A program made the position numbers and the translations under genes. The notes beneath the pieces are model-generated. The model made no database searches and had not been told where the DNA came from. It saw only the letters and a program-made list of their open reading frames with translations. From Symsagittifera roscoffensis (Eukaryota > Xenacoelomorpha > Acoela > Convolutidae), in NCBI RefSeq assembly GCF_963678635.1, contig NW_026971725.1:1-35309 (forward strand): 35,309 bases of DNA, written 5' to 3'. This document shows positions 6,992 through 15,546 of this stretch, piece after piece (position 1 is the stretch's first letter; each line of letters starts with the position of its first letter).

Positions 6992-9900
6992 TCAGGATAC
7001 TAGTTGCTGAACTATTGTCCTACAATCCCTCTCATTCTCTTCGTGCTGTCGTCTGGACGGCATGATCTTCACTTTCTCACTGACTGTTAGCGATGCCACT
7101 GCAGCTGTCCACCCGGGGTCATCTCTGGTCACTTCTCTTTCTAACAATCCACCCAGTATCCGCATCACTTGTGGTGTGACTTGCACCGTTTCATCCAATA
7201 ATGAGAGGCTGTTTATATTCATGCGAGAGAGTTCTTGCTGGACCAGGTTCGAGCGCAGCAACAAATCCAAGGGGACCGGGTCCTTCTTGGACAGGATCTT
7301 TATCTCGGCTGCTTTCTCTACAGGTAACTCAGGGTGCCCTGGAATTGGATGTCCAGACTTATCCAACCATCTCGTTAAGGGAAGCGCTTCATAAGTTTCT
7401 TTGTCCAGAAACGAGAATCCCTCCTTTATTTCCGCCTGATTGGACTGCTTCTGCTCCAATCTTTCATAGAACTCAGTTTTCTTGCTGAGGCTGTCAGCAT
7501 TCTGGTGTTTATCACGCATCCTATGTTCGATTATCATATGGTAGCCATCCAATCTTACTATCCATCTACCAATATAACTCTGATCCATCGAGTAGGTCTT
7601 CAACCAGGATAACGCTCTGTTATCCACGCGTAACTTGAAGGGAGCGCTCCCCAAGTATGCACGGTACCTCTCCACGAAGGTGACTACTGAAAACATTTCT
7701 GCTTTTGGTGCGCCATATTTCATCTCTGTGTCACTCAAGACTTTGCTGCCGTATGCAATGGGACGGAGAACTGTTCTTCCGTTCCATTCTTGCTCTTGAT
7801 GCAAGATTCCTGAGATGGCCACCACCGATGCGTCTGTGTCGAGAACATACATGCCCTTTTCTGTAGGCATGCCCAGCACTGGCGCTTCGCACAGTTCCCG
7901 CTTTATGTTCTCGAAAGCAACCTGTGCCTCATCGTTCCATTCGAACTTTTTCCCTTTGTTGCGCATCAGCTTCTGCATCGGGTACACCTTGTCCGCATAT
8001 CCTTTTATGAATTCTCGGTAGTAATTGGCAAACCCTAGGAAGCTCAGGAGCTGTGTGTCCGATCTGGGGGCTTTCCATGTCAACACTGCTTCCACTGCTT
8101 CCGGGTCCGGCCTCACACCATGCCTATCCACCATTCTTCCTAGGTACTTAATCGAGTCCCTAAGGATTTCACATTTCGATGGTTTGCACTTTAATCCTGC
8201 TCTTTTCATGCATCCAAAGACCTCATCGAGCCTATCAATATGGTCTTCCAGGGTCGGTGTCGCTATGACTACCTCATCCACGTAACACATCACGAGATTC
8301 CCGTACTTCTTGGTCACTCTCGTCAAAGCCTGAGCCATCAGTCTTTGAAAAGTGGCCGTTGCATTGCACAAGCCGAAGGGCTTCCTCTTCCACTGGTACA
8401 ATCCCAACTCGCACGCGAATCCGGTCTTCTCTCTGTCCTTCTTCCGCAGAGGGACCTGCCAGAAGGCAGAACCTAAGTCCAATGTGGTGAAGAACTTGGC
8501 ATCACCAAGCTTAGATAGGCTCTCGTCTATTCGCGGTATCGGGTACGCATCTTTTATCGTTACCGCGTTCAAGTAACGAAAGTCGCAACAAAATCTAAGC
8601 TGCCCCCCTTTCTTTTTCGCCATTACTACTCCGCAAGCCCATGGCGATTTCGAGGGTTCTATCATGTCGTATTCAAGCAACATTTCTATTTCCGTTCGGC
8701 ACGCTTCCGATTTGTGAGGCGTCATTCGTCTTGCGCCTTCCCTATGGGGAACGGCGCATTCTTCTAGTTCGATTTCGTATTCGACAAAATTACAGCAACC
8801 GATGTCCGCCTTATGTTTTGAAAATACATCTGCGTTCCGATTTAGGAGGTCCCGTAATTTTTTGAAATCTCCCTCACCTATTTTCCCTTTTAAATGTTCT
8901 ATCTCTGGCAAAACCGGTTTGTCAGATTCTAGTTCATATGACGAGGGGCGTTCCGGAAAATTCGAGCAGCTTGATAAGCCGTCGTCCGTTTCGGATTTCA
9001 TTGAAAACAATTTATGAATAGATTTTAATTCATTAATCCTCTTTAAAATTTTATCTTTATTGGCGTGATAAGGACAGTCTTTCACACTATATTTCTTCAA
9101 GTTTTGTGTCTCCTCATAGTCGGTCCTCATCGGCAAAGCGTAGCCAAGCTTCTTTCCACGCTGGATTGAAACCGTGGTGTCTAGTGTGTTCAACAACACA
9201 CTGACACACAGTCCGTTTCGCGTTACCGAGAAGCTCCGGCCTAAAATCACCGAACTCTGACTATTTGGATTCGGTACTAAGCAAACCTGTTTACTATCAC
9301 TTAACGAATTCAAATTTCTCATTCTAAAAATTGCTACCACAGCTTGTCCTGGTTGTAATTTTACTTTTCTATCTAAAAAACTGGGTACCTTGTTTTCGTC
9401 TGTTATTATCCTATTAATTGGTCTCTTAACATACTTCCGGTCCGGGTTTCTAATCCGTATCAGACCGTTGTTCAAGTCAATCATCACGTCAAAATTCCTG
9501 ACAAAATCTCTGCCCAAGATGAATTGGTCGGTGTCGTCCAGATTCTCTACCACCAGGAAGCTCATCCAAAGATCCCGTCCTCCCATGTGGAGGACCGTTA
9601 TTGGTGTTCTTCCGGCCACGTAGATAGCTCCTCGATTGGCGGCGGCCAGTCGGAGATTCGTTGGAATTAGATCTTCCCGCGTGAAGCCCATTCTTTCCCA
9701 AGTTTTTATCGGCATTACACTCACCACCGCTCCTGTGTCCAGAAGCCCTGTGACTCCGATTTTTGTTCCGTTGGTGTCGAGCAGATGTGCGGTCACATCT
9801 GCTTCATACCCAATGTGTACTGCGTCTTGTTCCATCATGGCGTCATAGCCTATCCAGCGGACTTTGAGTTCCTCTTCTCCCAAATAGATCTGCCCCATTT

Positions 9901-10531
9901 GGTCATCATCTGTTGTTACATAAGTCCTGGTGTAAATACTGATTCCATCCACATTCAGCATTACTTGATACGGCCCATAGACCTCTAGGTAGCGTCCATA
10001 AAGTTTCTTCATGCGAGGACCACCCGTCGTTAGTAGTGCTCGCACAGCTCTCGACTCGGTGCGTGGCTCCACCTGCCTCAGGTAATCTGCATATGTGTCC
10101 AAATGCATCAAAGTGAACTCGGATGGTTCACTCAGATTTCTGATCACCTGATGTCCAGCCACTGAGATTATCGACTGTATCTTGCTTCCTTGCGGCACCA
10201 TGCCGAACCTTTGACCGGAGATCACATTAAGCTTCATGCTCAAACTGCTTGGTGCTTTAGTTTCCTCGAACTCCGTTGCTTCGAAGGTATTCAGTTGCTC
10301 CTGAAGTTTTTCATTCTCCAGTTCAAGTTTCATTTTTTGTTCGATCTCTTTCGTCACTAGTTCCTGCTGCACTCTATTTAGAGCATCCCTCGCGGCTGCC
10401 TTATAATCGACCTTGAAGTCGTGAGCCGCAGTTGCTGGTTCCGGCTCACGTGTCTCCTCTATTACCGCTTGCATTTTCTTTGCCGCCAGCTCTTGAGGTT
10501 TATCCTTTCTGCGTGCCTCTGCTTCACTCAA
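6992..10531 (-). CDS. pol: Pol: coiled coil, protease, reverse transcriptase, RNase H (copy A)
   Basis: 1179 codons. Residues 1-95 form a charged coiled coil. The aspartic protease has DTG at 265-267 (LLDTGAVVSVM) and ILGRDF at 338-343. RT spans about 590-805, with FFTTLDLGSAF (D675) and the catalytic box at 750-753, which reads YVDE and not YVDD; all other copies in the window have YVDD. RNase H spans about 890-1020 with D900 (TDAS), E945, D970 and D1013 (NADSLSK). About 160 further residues lead to a TGA. The first codon counted is TTG overlapping the Gag TGA (TTGA), and the frame is -1 to Gag, open for about 15 codons upstream. Pol is therefore probably reached by frameshifting or reinitiation, although no classical slippery heptamer is visible. 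The ORF is long and open, but the YVDE change and the premature end argue that this copy is inactive. Confidence 0.9.
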   Translation of the reverse strand: MSEAEARRKDKPQELAAKKMQAVIEETREPEPATAAHDFKVDYKAAARDALNRVQQELVTKEIEQKMKLELENEKLQEQLNTFEATEFEETKAPSSLSMKLNVISGQRFGMVPQGSKIQSIISVAGHQVIRNLSEPSEFTLMHLDTYADYLRQVEPRTESRAVRALLTTGGPRMKKLYGRYLEVYGPYQVMLNVDGISIYTRTYVTTDDDQMGQIYLGEEELKVRWIGYDAMMEQDAVHIGYEADVTAHLLDTNGTKIGVTGLLDTGAVVSVMPIKTWERMGFTREDLIPTNLRLAAANRGAIYVAGRTPITVLHMGGRDLWMSFLVVENLDDTDQFILGRDFVRNFDVMIDLNNGLIRIRNPDRKYVKRPINRIITDENKVPSFLDRKVKLQPGQAVVAIFRMRNLNSLSDSKQVCLVPNPNSQSSVILGRSFSVTRNGLCVSVLLNTLDTTVSIQRGKKLGYALPMRTDYEETQNLKKYSVKDCPYHANKDKILKRINELKSIHKLFSMKSETDDGLSSCSNFPERPSSYELESDKPVLPEIEHLKGKIGEGDFKKLRDLLNRNADVFSKHKADIGCCNFVEYEIELEECAVPHREGARRMTPHKSEACRTEIEMLLEYDMIEPSKSPWACGVVMAKKKGGQLRFCCDFRYLNAVTIKDAYPIPRIDESLSKLGDAKFFTTLDLGSAFWQVPLRKKDREKTGFACELGLYQWKRKPFGLCNATATFQRLMAQALTRVTKKYGNLVMCYVDEVVIATPTLEDHIDRLDEVFGCMKRAGLKCKPSKCEILRDSIKYLGRMVDRHGVRPDPEAVEAVLTWKAPRSDTQLLSFLGFANYYREFIKGYADKVYPMQKLMRNKGKKFEWNDEAQVAFENIKRELCEAPVLGMPTEKGMYVLDTDASVVAISGILHQEQEWNGRTVLRPIAYGSKVLSDTEMKYGAPKAEMFSVVTFVERYRAYLGSAPFKLRVDNRALSWLKTYSMDQSYIGRWIVRLDGYHMIIEHRMRDKHQNADSLSKKTEFYERLEQKQSNQAEIKEGFSFLDKETYEALPLTRWLDKSGHPIPGHPELPVEKAAEIKILSKKDPVPLDLLLRSNLVQQELSRMNINSLSLLDETVQVTPQVMRILGGLLEREVTRDDPGWTAAVASLTVSEKVKIMPSRRQHEENERDCRTIVQQLVS

Positions 10532-11505
10532 AGTCGAGCCTTGCTGGCTTTCACTCCTGACAAAGCTTCTTCATGTCTTGGATGCGTAATGTCTGCCACT
10601 GCATCCCAGAATTGCGGACAATCTGATTTAAAATGACCTTCCAAGTTGCAAAAGAAACACCTCGGGCCGAATTTCGCAATTACTCCTCTCATGAAATCCT
10701 CGTGGTCCAACTCTGACGCATCTTCGTCCTCGAGGCTAAAGCCTATTGCTTTCATGCCTTGTTTGTAAGCTGGGCATGCTGACACATGATGGTCTGTTGA
10801 ACTGCAATTAGCACAATTCCTCACACTCTTGTCCATATCATCCCTCGGTTTGTACCAATTGTTCCCTTGGTTTGCTGGTCCGTTGTTAAAATTGCCATAA
10901 TTGTTCTTGTAATATCCAGATCTCGAAGGAGGTTTCAACAAAAGAAACTCTTTTGATTTGAGCCTCAACTCCTCCGGTGTTGGCGCATTGGTTGATAGTG
11001 GTGTGTAATGCGTTGCTAGCATCGTACGAAGTTCATCATTCTTCACACCATCGATAAATTTCGAGGCTACGGCCAGGTTCATCCTTCGGTTTGACTCATC
11101 CGGTTGGCTGCGTCTTCTCAGCATTTCCAAATCATCGAGAAACTTGTCTATCGTTTCATCTTCTCGTTGCCTCCGTTTCTCGAAGCGCATCATCGTCTGG
11201 GGCCCCTGCACCCCTGATCCAAAACGGTTTAACAAGATTTCGAAGATTTTCTCAGCAGTATCACGTTGATATTGCTTCTTGGCCATGACACAGTTCAGGG
11301 CTGTCCCTTCTAAGTTGCTGGTGAGCGCGCTGCATTCCTGTCTCTCCGACAAGTCCTCTTCCTCGAAATGCAGCTTCATTACCTCTATCCAGGTATCAAT
11401 ACAGCCATCAGATTCGTCTTTGTAGCATCTTGGTTTCTTAAAGACTCTTCTGGACTTCTCACTGCGTTCATTGGTTCTTGATAACCTTGTCAGGAATGTC
11501 TCCAA
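10528..11505 (-). CDS. gag: Gag: capsid-like region and two CCHC zinc knuckles (copy A)
   Basis: 325 codons. Residues about 30-190 match the Retrotrans_gag capsid pattern (DTWIEVMKLHF, LEGTALNCV, RFEKRRQREDETIDKFLDDLEML). Residues 195-225 are Asn/Gly/Tyr-rich. Zinc knuckle 1 is C231-C234-H239-C244 and knuckle 2 is C283-C286-H291-C296, both CX2CX4HX4C, so the protein should package element RNA. The two knuckles lie about 39 residues apart, wider than usual. The stop TGA overlaps the first codon of Pol. The frame equals that of the 13218 ORF, but the sequence between (about 12195-11510) is open in another frame. This segment is therefore probably the C-terminal half of a longer Gag broken by two compensating frameshifts; the start at 11505 (TTG) is only where the open frame begins. 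Confidence 0.85.
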   Translation of the reverse strand: METFLTRLSRTNERSEKSRRVFKKPRCYKDESDGCIDTWIEVMKLHFEEEDLSERQECSALTSNLEGTALNCVMAKKQYQRDTAEKIFEILLNRFGSGVQGPQTMMRFEKRRQREDETIDKFLDDLEMLRRRSQPDESNRRMNLAVASKFIDGVKNDELRTMLATHYTPLSTNAPTPEELRLKSKEFLLLKPPSRSGYYKNNYGNFNNGPANQGNNWYKPRDDMDKSVRNCANCSSTDHHVSACPAYKQGMKAIGFSLEDEDASELDHEDFMRGVIAKFGPRCFFCNLEGHFKSDCPQFWDAVADITHPRHEEALSGVKASKARL

Positions 11506-11513
11506 AGACCTGC

Positions 11514-12212
11514 TTAGGGTTCAAATGCTGTGGCCATTGCCGTAGCATCCCTTGAGTGTCCTGCTTGAGTGTCCTCACACCTCGTCGAAGGCTCTGTGTG
11601 CGGTGCATCCCTGCAAACCGAATCACCGTGAGTTTTTCCCGCTTGGCCCACATGACTCCTCCTCGGGCTTGCATGCCCCCTGTTGCCGGAATCACTTCTC
11701 CCAGTCGCATGTGTGCCTTGCGTTGGTCGTTCGTTAGAGGTCTGTCTGTTCCCCGTTGAACTTGCTCTACTGTTCGGGCCCCATGCTCCATTACCCCTTG
11801 TGGCATAGCCTGATGAACTGCCCCTGCCTCTAGTGGATCCATACGTCTTCCTCTTTTGATGTTCATTGAAGTTCACCCTCGGTTCCCTGCTGGGAACTCC
11901 CGAGTTCGGTTCTCCTTCTTTTGGTCCACTCTTTCTGCTTAGTAGCCCGTCCAACCTATCCATGATAGCCTGAGTTCGCCGCTCCATCATGGCGTCTATC
12001 TTTGTGTCAAGAGTCCCAAGAGACTGCTCTTGCTGAATTCTTAACCTCTCCATGTCGTCTCTTAAGCGTAACTCTCGCTGTTCCGCCTCTCTGGTCATTC
12101 GCGACAAGTTCTTCGCCATCTGCTCGTCCGTTCTTTCTTTCAAGCGTTTTTCGCTCCTGCCAACTTCCTGTCTATTGCGGTGTATTTCTTTCCCCCGGAC
12201 TTTCTCTTTCAA
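11514..12212 (-). pseudogene. Gag middle region: coiled coil and Arg/Gly-rich segment, out of frame (copy A)
   Basis: 232 codons. The first 90 residues are highly charged with Arg/Glu heptads (coiled coil), continuing the helix that ends the 13218 ORF. Residues about 100-190 are rich in Gly, Ser, Arg and Asn, as in nucleic-acid-binding linkers. The first codon is TTG, and the real upstream sequence is in the neighbouring frame. One extra G in the GGGGG run at about 12194-12198 would explain the shift. The downstream end stops with TAA just before the capsid frame opens. No catalytic motif is present. Confidence 0.55.
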
Positions 12213-13218
12213 TGTGTACTGCTCTTTCTAGTTCACTCATCCTTATTGACATCTGCTCGTTTTGTTCTCCTAAACTGTCCACTATGTTGTTTAAAGCTTC
12301 TTCTAGTGCTGCCCCGTTATCCACGAGTGGCGTCACTAGTGGCGGTGTAACCCTGTCGGTCCCAGGTAGCTTCGTGCTGGTCGAGATCCGGGCCTTGACT
12401 CTCTGTCTCGACGTCTTCTCATTATCTATTTCAGGATCCGCTAACGCGTTGCCTAGCCCTCTGGTTCTACTCTCTCCAGTTTGTGGCACTGAACTTGTCC
12501 TAATCGCGAAGTCTTTTGACTGGCCCGGTGTGTTTGCCTCTTTGCTTATCGTTGTCACTACACTAAATTTGTCCATGGTTCCAGTCTCTCTTCCGACGTA
12601 TGCCTCGTTCTCCTGGATCGAACTGTTGAGGCTGACCTGAGATCCAAATTCCCCTTGCTCCTCTTCATCCTCTTCCTCCTGGGATTCACCGTCGTTTCCT
12701 GCTCCTCCTCCCATGCTGAATGGAAAGATGTTTCCGAAGGTGTTCTTCATTCTTTCTGAGAATGATGATGACGTTGTTTGTTTCCCAGTTCCGCCTGCCA
12801 TCATAGTGTTGTCTGTCGGAGATCTTCTAGTTGCCGTTACTTCAGTTGAGATGTCGGACAGTTCCGACATCTCCTCTCGATCCAATGTCCCGGTGGAAGT
12901 GGCAAAATCATGGCCTTGTTCTACCGGAGTAGATTCACTCGCCAGCCTTCTGCCTCTCCCTTCCAGTCCATTTACTTCCTGGTTGTCGTTCATGGTATGG
13001 TCCGTATTGACCTCCACTTCTAACAGTTCTTTTCGCTCTTCTGAGGTCTTCTGACTTCTCGTTTCAACCATTCTGCCTGAAACCGTCTCCCCTTTATCGG
13101 ACCGGGATCGCTTGATCCAATCCACAAAAGGATCGGTCATCGTTTTTCTTTGCTTTTCAGGTATGAATTTTCTAGAGCTATTACCTCGTTTTGGTATCCT
13201 TGACTTGTCTAGACTCAT
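12172..13218 (-). CDS. Gag N-terminal region (copy A)
   Basis: 348 codons from a true ATG. The N-terminus is basic (SRIPKRGNSSRKFIPEKQRK). The middle is low-complexity Ser/Thr/Glu-rich with a run of acidic residues (QEEEDEEEQGEF), and the end has a coiled-coil segment from about 300 (LEEALNNIVDSLGEQNEQ). There is no recognisable enzyme domain. By position, before the capsid and knuckle ORF in the same direction, it is the N-terminal part of Gag. It ends at a TAG reached only because of the likely one-base insertion in a G run. It could instead be an independent small ORF, but the coiled coil continues across the break in the next frame, which favours a split Gag. Confidence 0.6.
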   Translation of the reverse strand: MSLDKSRIPKRGNSSRKFIPEKQRKTMTDPFVDWIKRSRSDKGETVSGRMVETRSQKTSEERKELLEVEVNTDHTMNDNQEVNGLEGRGRRLASESTPVEQGHDFATSTGTLDREEMSELSDISTEVTATRRSPTDNTMMAGGTGKQTTSSSFSERMKNTFGNIFPFSMGGGAGNDGESQEEEDEEEQGEFGSQVSLNSSIQENEAYVGRETGTMDKFSVVTTISKEANTPGQSKDFAIRTSSVPQTGESRTRGLGNALADPEIDNEKTSRQRVKARISTSTKLPGTDRVTPPLVTPLVDNGAALEEALNNIVDSLGEQNEQMSIRMSELERAVHIERESPGERNTPQ

Positions 13219-13990
13219 TCTCTATTTGTCACTTATTAATGCCTATACTTAACCCGATTGCTAGAGACCTTATAGTTTTATTAACAATAATAATGACACA
13301 ACACAATAATTTTCACAAGATTCTATTAAATAGTGACCACGAATCCCTGTATGTTATCAGAGTACAGTTTGTACAAAAATTATTCACACTAACCGATTAT
13401 CGGTGGTAAGATTTGAAAACTAGCACAATATGATGTTATCAGTCAATTTAAAAGATAGTGTACTCACTACCCAATCAAGCACAGTTTATGTTGATTTAAA
13501 ATCAAAAAACAAAAAATATATATATTGACAGAATATGAATGTCTCTAAAAAAACGTATGTGTAATGTACTCTTAGTCGGTCGCAGTACAATAGTCGAACT
13601 TGTCTTTTAAAGAAAAAGCTTTCCCTGCTTGGTGCTGCACCAAACAGACAAAACTTTGAAGGCAGTAATTTTCTCAAGTGGGCGGCTATTGCACCCACCG
13701 AGTACTGTGTTACCTATCTGCCTTCGGACTGCCCGAGCTAGACCTACTAAAATCCTCAGGGCAGTCACTTTTCCCAAAAACGTATTATGTTACAATCCAC
13801 ACCAATGAATCACGCTCTTTTTAATTTAGACTTAGTGTCGCGAATATCCGAGTTCGGATCTGTTTTGTTTTGGTCTGGTTCTTATTAAAAGGCAAGTTAC
13901 CAGTGCAGTCACTGATCCCTAGCCTGTGTGCTAATAACCTAATACCTCTCACTTTAGTCTTTCTTTCGCCTACCTAAGTCCTTTAATAAA
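13219..13990. other. Non-coding sequence upstream of Gag (candidate 5' leader/LTR of copy A)
   Basis: AT-rich with no supported gene. By position this should hold the 5' untranslated leader and LTR of copy A. I could not find a second copy of it in the window, nor a primer binding site that clearly matches a tRNA 3' end. A short palindrome TGGTGCTGCACCA lies near 13630. Confidence 0.5.
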
Positions 13991-13995
13991 ATAAT

Positions 13996-14330
13996 ACCCC
14001 TCCGGGTTGGCACAAATAGGACCCTTCCAGACTGGCAGAATCTGGACCCCTCCGGATTGGGACCCTTCTGAGTTAGTTAATATAAGACCCCTCCGGATTT
14101 GGACCCCTCCGAATTAGCAACTATAAGACCCCTCCGGATTCGGACCCCTCCTAACTTGAAAAAAAATCTTGACCCCTCCGGATTGGGAACCCTCCGGTTT
14201 TGTAAAAGTAGCTTTCGGAGATTTCTTACTTTCAACCTATACCCCTCCGGATACATTCTCCGATGCAATTTTGCTCTTTCAATTAACTAGGAAGGGTATG
14301 CACTACTTTCCTAGACCCTTCCGGATTGAA
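13996..14330. repeat. Cluster of about 12 short imperfect repeats, consensus GACCCCTCCGGATTNG
   Basis: Copies with 0-4 changes begin near 13996, 14021, 14045, 14061, 14086, 14103, 14128, 14143, 14171, 14189, 14240 and 14316, at irregular spacing of roughly 15-75 bp. Single copies recur at 14886, 16012, 17983, 18908, 19837, 27990, 29047 and 32758, inside or at the edge of the other repeats in the window. Confidence 0.8.
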
Positions 14331-15084
14331 GTTAAGCCTCTTATTTGACAATTCACACTAACGGTGAAGGGTCTTATCGCTCGCCTAACTTCGGCTCGCT
14401 TAAGCTTTTGCTGTGCCTTTAGCCTTCCCTTTTTGTCTAGAACAGCCTAAAGTTACTTTATTCAACCGCTTTTACCTTTTGGTAGGGGTATAAGGGCTTT
14501 TCTAGAAAATTTTTATAAAACGTGAAGGGTGTACCCTTCCAAATTGAGGAATTTTGCTAAAAACAATCTCAAAAAAATTTCACGCTTACTTTTCCGAAAA
14601 ATTTTTGTCCCTATCAGTAAGCTCAGCTAATTCCTGATCTATTGGTACCAAGATCAACTCGATATGCCCAGTAGTTCCAAAGTTATTAACCTAAACGTCT
14701 TTTTTCTAAACTCAAAAACTTTTCTCTCTTATAGGTTCCGCCTAACTTTTTCCGCAAATCAGGTCCTTTCGACCTAAAAATTGTTGATCCGAGCTGAGAA
14801 GGCTTATACTCTTCTAGTTCAATGCAAAAGACCCGATCTAAAACGCTTTAGTTGAAAAAATTTGCAAAAAAACTATGCTACCTGTACCCCTCCGGATTGA
14901 TGAATCCACCAAATCAAACACGTTAAGTTCGATTACTCTGCAACCGGGAAGGCTTCCGGGTAGCGGGTTTTAAAACTTGTAGATTCACTAGTGGACGTTG
15001 TCCGAACAACTATTTTTACTGTTGTAACTCAAAAATTTCAAAAAAGTTTCTAAATTTATAGTGTTTCGTTTTCTCAAAAATCAC
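14331..15084. other. Non-coding AT-rich sequence
   Basis: No gene supported. It holds an inverted repeat GAAGGGT-gt-ACCCTTC near 14524 and one isolated CCCCTCCGGATTG motif at 14886. The last 200 bp show patchy similarity to 27988-28100. Confidence 0.5.
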
Positions 15085-15546
15085 TGATATAAATGCCTGT
15101 AACAACAATATATCTATCAACAACAAACGGGGGGTTCGGATCACATCTTGTCTGGGGGGATGATTTCTACTGATTTTTTACTTTTTTACTGTTTTTGGTT
15201 TTTTGGTTATTTTTTTATGTTTTTTGTTTTTCTTGGGTACTATACTACTTTTGTTTGGTTTTATATATATCTTTAAGTGTTTTTGGTCACGAACCTCTCA
15301 GGGAACGAGGGAATGGCCGATCCCCCCACCCTTCCTGGTTCTTGAAATTTCGGTCTTAACTAAGTTAAAAAGCTATTCACGGTAATCCGGAGGGCTTCCG
15401 CGCTCCGAACCACCCCTCCGCCCCGGCGGTTTAGGCCTAAAAAGGGCGTTAATGTGAGCATCCGCTCGGCGCGGAGTGCTCGTTAACGGTTCTGCCGGTC
15501 ATGATGTTAAAAAGAATAACACCCAGGAGCGCCATAAAAACATCTA
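15085..15546. repeat. Dispersed repeat flanking the 925-bp unit (also at 28101-28574 and 31885-32285)
   Basis: Starts GATATAAATGCCTGTAAC, passes through a T-rich tract and a TATATA run, and ends just before the TGTAACATTCGCC unit. The same order is found at 28101-28574, and from the G run onward at 31885. Near its end it carries a hairpin GAGCATCCGC-tcggc-GCGGAGTGCTC that is kept in all three copies. Confidence 0.85.

Larger units (their letters stand above)
1..13218 (-). mobile_element. Ty3/gypsy-like LTR retrotransposon, copy A (partial, degenerate)
   Basis: The minus strand carries, in element order, Gag with CCHC knuckles, an aspartic protease (DTG), reverse transcriptase, RNase H, integrase (HHCC, DD...E, GPF module), a macro-like domain and a long SGNH-hydrolase-like ORF. 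The order PR-RT-RH-IN is that of Ty3/gypsy and not Ty1/copia. The left end runs off the window, so the 3' LTR is not visible. No LTR pair could be found: the sequence beyond the Gag start (13.2-14 kb) does not resemble the non-coding sequence at 20.4-21.1 kb next to copy B. No primer binding site could be named with confidence. The Gag-Pol part is inactivated by several lesions described under the individual entries; the fourth ORF is intact as far as seen. Confidence 0.85.

Noticed and set aside
5435-10531. Programmed TGA readthrough between RNase H and integrase
   Set aside because: Copy B has TCA at this codon, so a private nonsense mutation in copy A is simpler.
11468-11866. 132-codon minus-strand ORF overlapping the Gag middle region
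   Set aside because: Its frame lacks the coiled-coil and RG-rich composition of the overlapping frame; only its last 20 codons might belong to Gag, which cannot be decided from one copy.
13620-13810. Primer binding site candidates (TGGTGCTGCACCA; CACACCA near 13800)
   Set aside because: Neither could be matched to a specific tRNA 3' end, nor placed next to a confirmed LTR end.
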